From Clostridiaceae bacterium (GTDB taxonomy: Bacteria; Bacillota; Clostridia; Oscillospirales; Acutalibacteraceae): a stretch of DNA of 7,862 nucleotides. A program made the position numbers and the translations under genes. This document shows, in pieces, positions 7,060-7,862 of the stretch; within the stretch, counting starts at the first letter, position 1, and every line of letters begins with the position of its first letter. The notes beneath the pieces were generated by a model. It had not been told where the DNA came from, ran no database searches, and saw only the letters and a list, made by a program, of their open reading frames with translations. The DNA is taken from NCBI GenBank assembly GCA_016292455.1, contig JAEDIL010000084.1:1-7862 (forward strand), written 5' to 3'.

Positions 7060-7097
7060 AAAAAAACAGAGTACTTTCCCTTTCAGAAAAGCACCCT
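7060..7097 (-). terminator. First hairpin/U-run in the amt leader: attenuator candidate
   Basis: Minus-strand arms at 7097-7086 and 7079-7068 form a 12-bp stem with three G-U pairs and a six-base loop UGAAAG, followed by G and U7 (7066-7060). The stem starts only about 7 nt from the predicted transcription start. It may act as a terminator, a protein-binding hairpin, or the anti-antiterminator for the hairpin at 6997-7038. Confidence 0.6.
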
Positions 7098-7104
7098 TGC
7101 TATT

Positions 7105-7138
7105 TGTTAACTATAATACTATCACATAAAGAAGTCAA
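7105..7138 (-). promoter_or_regulatory. amt promoter with GTTAACA half-site
   Basis: Minus-strand -35 TTGACT (7138-7133), 17-bp spacer, -10 TATAGT (7115-7110), each one base from consensus. A single GTTAACA (7111-7105) overlaps the end of the -10. This matches one arm of the palindromes at 898-916 and 4859-4881, but the second arm is missing. The predicted leader before the amt ATG is about 140 nt. Confidence 0.75.
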
Positions 7139-7141
7139 TAG

Positions 7142-7173
7142 TTTTTGAAAAAAATTTTTATTTTTTTCAAAAA
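7142..7173. repeat. Perfect 13-bp A/T inverted repeat upstream of the amt promoter
   Basis: TTTTTGAAAAAAA (7142-7154), six-base spacer, TTTTTTTCAAAAA (7161-7173). It sits 4 bp upstream of the -35 box, where A-tracts can act as an UP element or bend DNA. It is also 13 bases after the dead gltD stop codon, so it could be a weak terminator remnant. Confidence 0.6.
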
Positions 7174-7185
7174 TTGCATGCCGTC

Positions 7186-7323
7186 TTAAATCATATTAGT
7201 GTAGCCCATAAGATAAAAACCTACCGCCTTTGCGCAATGTCTTGCGTCGGCTATTGCCGAAACAACAAGCAACTGACCGTTTTTTGAGTCGCCTCAGGAA
7301 AACAAGCCGTCAACAGAAGTTAT
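7186..7323 (-). pseudogene. gltD: Remnant of glutamate synthase small subunit, C-terminus
   Basis: The minus-strand frame from 7323 to TAA at 7188-7186 reads ITSVDGLFS, then a stop, then GDSKNGQLLVVSAIADARHC and VGFYLMGYTNMI. This matches the conserved end of GltD (TSV-x-GVFAAGD, GQSLVVWAI-x-EGR, D-x-(Y/F)LMG), the FAD/NADPH part of NADPH-glutamate synthase. The in-frame TGA (7296-7294) falls where Gly or Ala is expected. Only about 45 of roughly 450 or more residues remain, there is no start, and W-to-S and E-to-D replacements hit conserved sites. It is clearly non-functional. It follows the gltB remnant in normal operon order, with the two joined by a deletion. Confidence 0.72.
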
Positions 7324-7343
7324 TCACATAGCCGCCGAAGTCT

Positions 7344-7460
7344 TCAAGAATACGCTATACCGCCGGACATACCTGCGGCGAAGTTTTTGTCAACGCTGCC
7401 GAAGATAACAATGATTCCGCCGTTTATATATTCACAGCCGTGTTCGCCGACTAAACCGCC
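7344..7460 (-). pseudogene. gltB: Remnant of glutamate synthase large subunit, GXGXG domain
   Basis: The minus-strand frame reads VGEHGCEYINGG, IIVIFGSVDKN and FAAGMSGGIAY before a TGA at 7346-7344. This is the C-terminal beta-helix (GXGXG) domain of GltB, whose usual form is VGDHGCEYMTGG and NFAAGMSGGIAYV. After Y the reading continues only in another frame (LEDFGGYVNN), so there is a frameshift near 7349. About 38 residues survive of a protein of some 1500; upstream it is cut by the tRNA-Leu terminator sequence at 7465-7506. It is too well conserved in sequence to be chance, but too short and broken to work. Confidence 0.72.
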
Positions 7461-7464
7461 TCCG

Positions 7465-7506
7465 AAAAAAATAAAAAAAGGCACTCACCTTCAAGGAAAA
7501 GCGCCT
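7465..7506 (-). terminator. Terminator of the tRNA-Leu transcript
   Basis: On the minus strand AGGCGCT (7506-7500) pairs with AGTGCCT (7485-7479), with a short inner CCT/AGG stem, followed by U6 and a further A/U-rich run to 7465. It lies about 45 bases downstream of the tRNA CCA end. Confidence 0.75.
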
Positions 7507-7517
7507 CAGACTGCTGA

Positions 7518-7550
7518 CAGAATCCGTCCGCATTTTGCGGACGGATTCTG
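7518..7550. repeat. Perfect 15-bp hairpin directly after the tRNA-Leu CCA
   Basis: CAGAATCCGTCCGCA (7518-7532), loop TTT, TGCGGACGGATTCTG (7536-7550). The arm abuts the tRNA 3' CCA (7551-7553) with no gap. There is no U-run beside it on either strand, so it is unlikely to be the terminator itself. It could guide 3' processing or be a small mobile palindrome. Confidence 0.7.
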
Positions 7551-7637
7551 TGGTGCCGGTGACCGGGCTCGAACCGGTACGGTGTTGCCACCGAGGGATT
7601 TTAAGTCCCTTGCGTCTGCCAATTCCGCCACACCGGC
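7551..7637 (-). tRNA. tRNA-Leu(UAA), CCA encoded
   Basis: An 87-nt class II tRNA. The acceptor GCCGGTG (7637-7631) pairs perfectly with CACCGGC, followed by discriminator A and an encoded CCA at 7553-7551. The D-arm GCG/CGC encloses GAATTGGCAGA. The anticodon stem AGGGA/TCCCT has loop CTTAAAA, giving anticodon UAA at 7603-7601. A long variable arm CGGTG-GCAA-CACCG fits leucine. The T-arm ACCGG-TTCGAGC-CCGGT is intact. All stems pair, so the gene looks functional. Its upstream flank is shared with a second, broken copy at 7808-7862. Confidence 0.95.
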
Positions 7638-7670
7638 GATTTATTAAAAAAGCTGATATTCAAAGAAACC
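7616..7670. repeat. 55-bp exact direct repeat, copy 1
   Basis: It covers the first 22 nt of the intact tRNA-Leu (7616-7637) and 33 bp of its upstream flank. It is identical over all 55 bp to 7808-7862; the base before it differs (T7615 versus G7807). Confidence 0.9.
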
Positions 7671-7807
7671 TATAATGCCGCATAAGGGCAGCCGCCTGCG
7701 TGACTCTTGCGGTGCCCGGAGACTCGACATTGCCATGTCTCGCTTTCCGACCGCTGCGCCATCCTCACCTCGCTGAATCTCGCACAGCGAGCGCTTCGGT
7801 GATGATG
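7671..7807. other. GC-rich spacer with short hairpins and tRNA-like boxes, no identified gene
   Basis: The 137 bp lie between the two 55-bp repeats. Inverted repeats include CTCGCTG/CAGCGAG (7769-7775/7785-7791) and GACAT/ATGTC (7726-7730/7735-7739). The minus strand has a stretch like a D-arm start (TGGCGCAGCGGTCGG) and one like a T-loop (TCGAGTCTCC), but no complete cloverleaf folds. Base composition is GC-richer than the flanking repeats. Confidence 0.4.
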
Positions 7808-7829
7808 CTGCCAATTCCGCCACACCGGC
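7808..7829 (-). pseudogene. 5' fragment of a second tRNA-Leu
   Basis: GCCGGTG, TG, then GCGGAATTGGCAG match the intact tRNA-Leu exactly for 22 nt. The sequence then departs inside the D-arm, with no matching D-stem, anticodon arm or acceptor complement. It is either a truncated tRNA gene, an insertion into a tRNA-Leu, or an assembly junction. Confidence 0.6.
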
Positions 7830-7862
7830 GATTTATTAAAAAAGCTGATATTCAAAGAAACC
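7808..7862. repeat. 55-bp exact direct repeat, copy 2, at the window end
   Basis: It is identical to 7616-7670 and ends at the last base of the window, so its true right limit is unknown. On the minus strand it contains the first 22 nt of a tRNA-Leu (7829-7808), which then diverges into unrelated sequence. Confidence 0.9.

Noticed and set aside
7068..7097. ANTAR-type antiterminator target in the amt leader
   Set aside because: The first hairpin has a six-base loop as such targets do, but the loop UGAAAG lacks the A at position 1 and G at position 4, and the second hairpin has a nine-base loop.
6997..7097. Known riboswitch class (glutamine, T-box, fluoride, preQ1) in the amt leader
   Set aside because: No conserved core, T-box sequence or specifier arrangement of these classes is visible.
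7294..7296. Recoded TGA (selenocysteine or tryptophan) in the gltD remnant
   Set aside because: The expected residue is Gly or Ala, and other TGA codons end normal genes here; the fragment is also frameshifted and truncated.
7387..7647. Plus-strand open frame over the gltB remnant and tRNA-Leu
   Set aside because: It translates through the reverse complement of an intact tRNA and two hairpins.
7670..7855. Minus-strand 61-codon frame at the right end
   Set aside because: It starts upstream of and runs through the tRNA-Leu 5' fragment, lacks a ribosome site and shows no protein-like pattern.

Overview
The window looks like chromosomal DNA from a gut-type, low-to-mid GC Firmicute, most likely a Clostridia member near Oscillospiraceae/Ruminococcaceae. 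This is inferred from the strong AGGAGG ribosome sites, sigma-A-type promoters, the helix-turn-helix/desulfoferrodoxin-like fusion, the Ig-like/C39 surface protein and the P-II-fused ammonium transporter. No rRNA or marker gene fixes the taxon.

Layout, left to right. Positions 1-150 hold the tail of an unidentified neighbour and a hairpin terminator. 223-807 (+) encodes an XRE-type regulator fused to a desulfoferrodoxin/superoxide-reductase-like domain. 931-1968 (+) encodes a secreted alpha/beta-hydrolase esterase with an amphipathic C-terminal tail, followed by a strong terminator. 2134-4713 (+) encodes a secreted protein of seven regular ~81-residue Ig-like (BIG2) repeats capped by a C39-like cysteine peptidase. 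4899-5018 (+) is a 39-codon small-protein gene with a clear promoter and ribosome site. A terminator at 5147-5187 separates it from the convergent gene at 5212-6963 (-), an ammonium transporter with a C-terminal P-II domain.

The amt leader (about 6964-7104, minus strand) contains two hairpins each followed by a U-run, plus a possible competing pairing, which suggests transcription attenuation. Upstream of it, 7186-7460 (-) carries decayed pieces of glutamate synthase: a GltB GXGXG-domain fragment and the C-terminus of GltD, in operon order but in different frames. So amt probably once sat beside gltBD, and an ammonium-assimilation locus has eroded. Then come a tRNA-Leu(UAA) gene (7551-7637, -) with its own terminator, and a 192-bp-spaced exact 55-bp repeat. 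The second repeat copy ends at the last base of the window, so the right end may be an assembly-graph boundary.

The least expected links are regulatory. The esterase and the 39-aa gene share a near-identical palindrome (GTTAAyA-N3-TrTTAAC) over their promoters, and the esterase tail resembles the small protein. This suggests, by inference only, a co-regulated cell-envelope module. The adjacent XRE protein is one candidate regulator, but nothing in the sequence proves it binds there.
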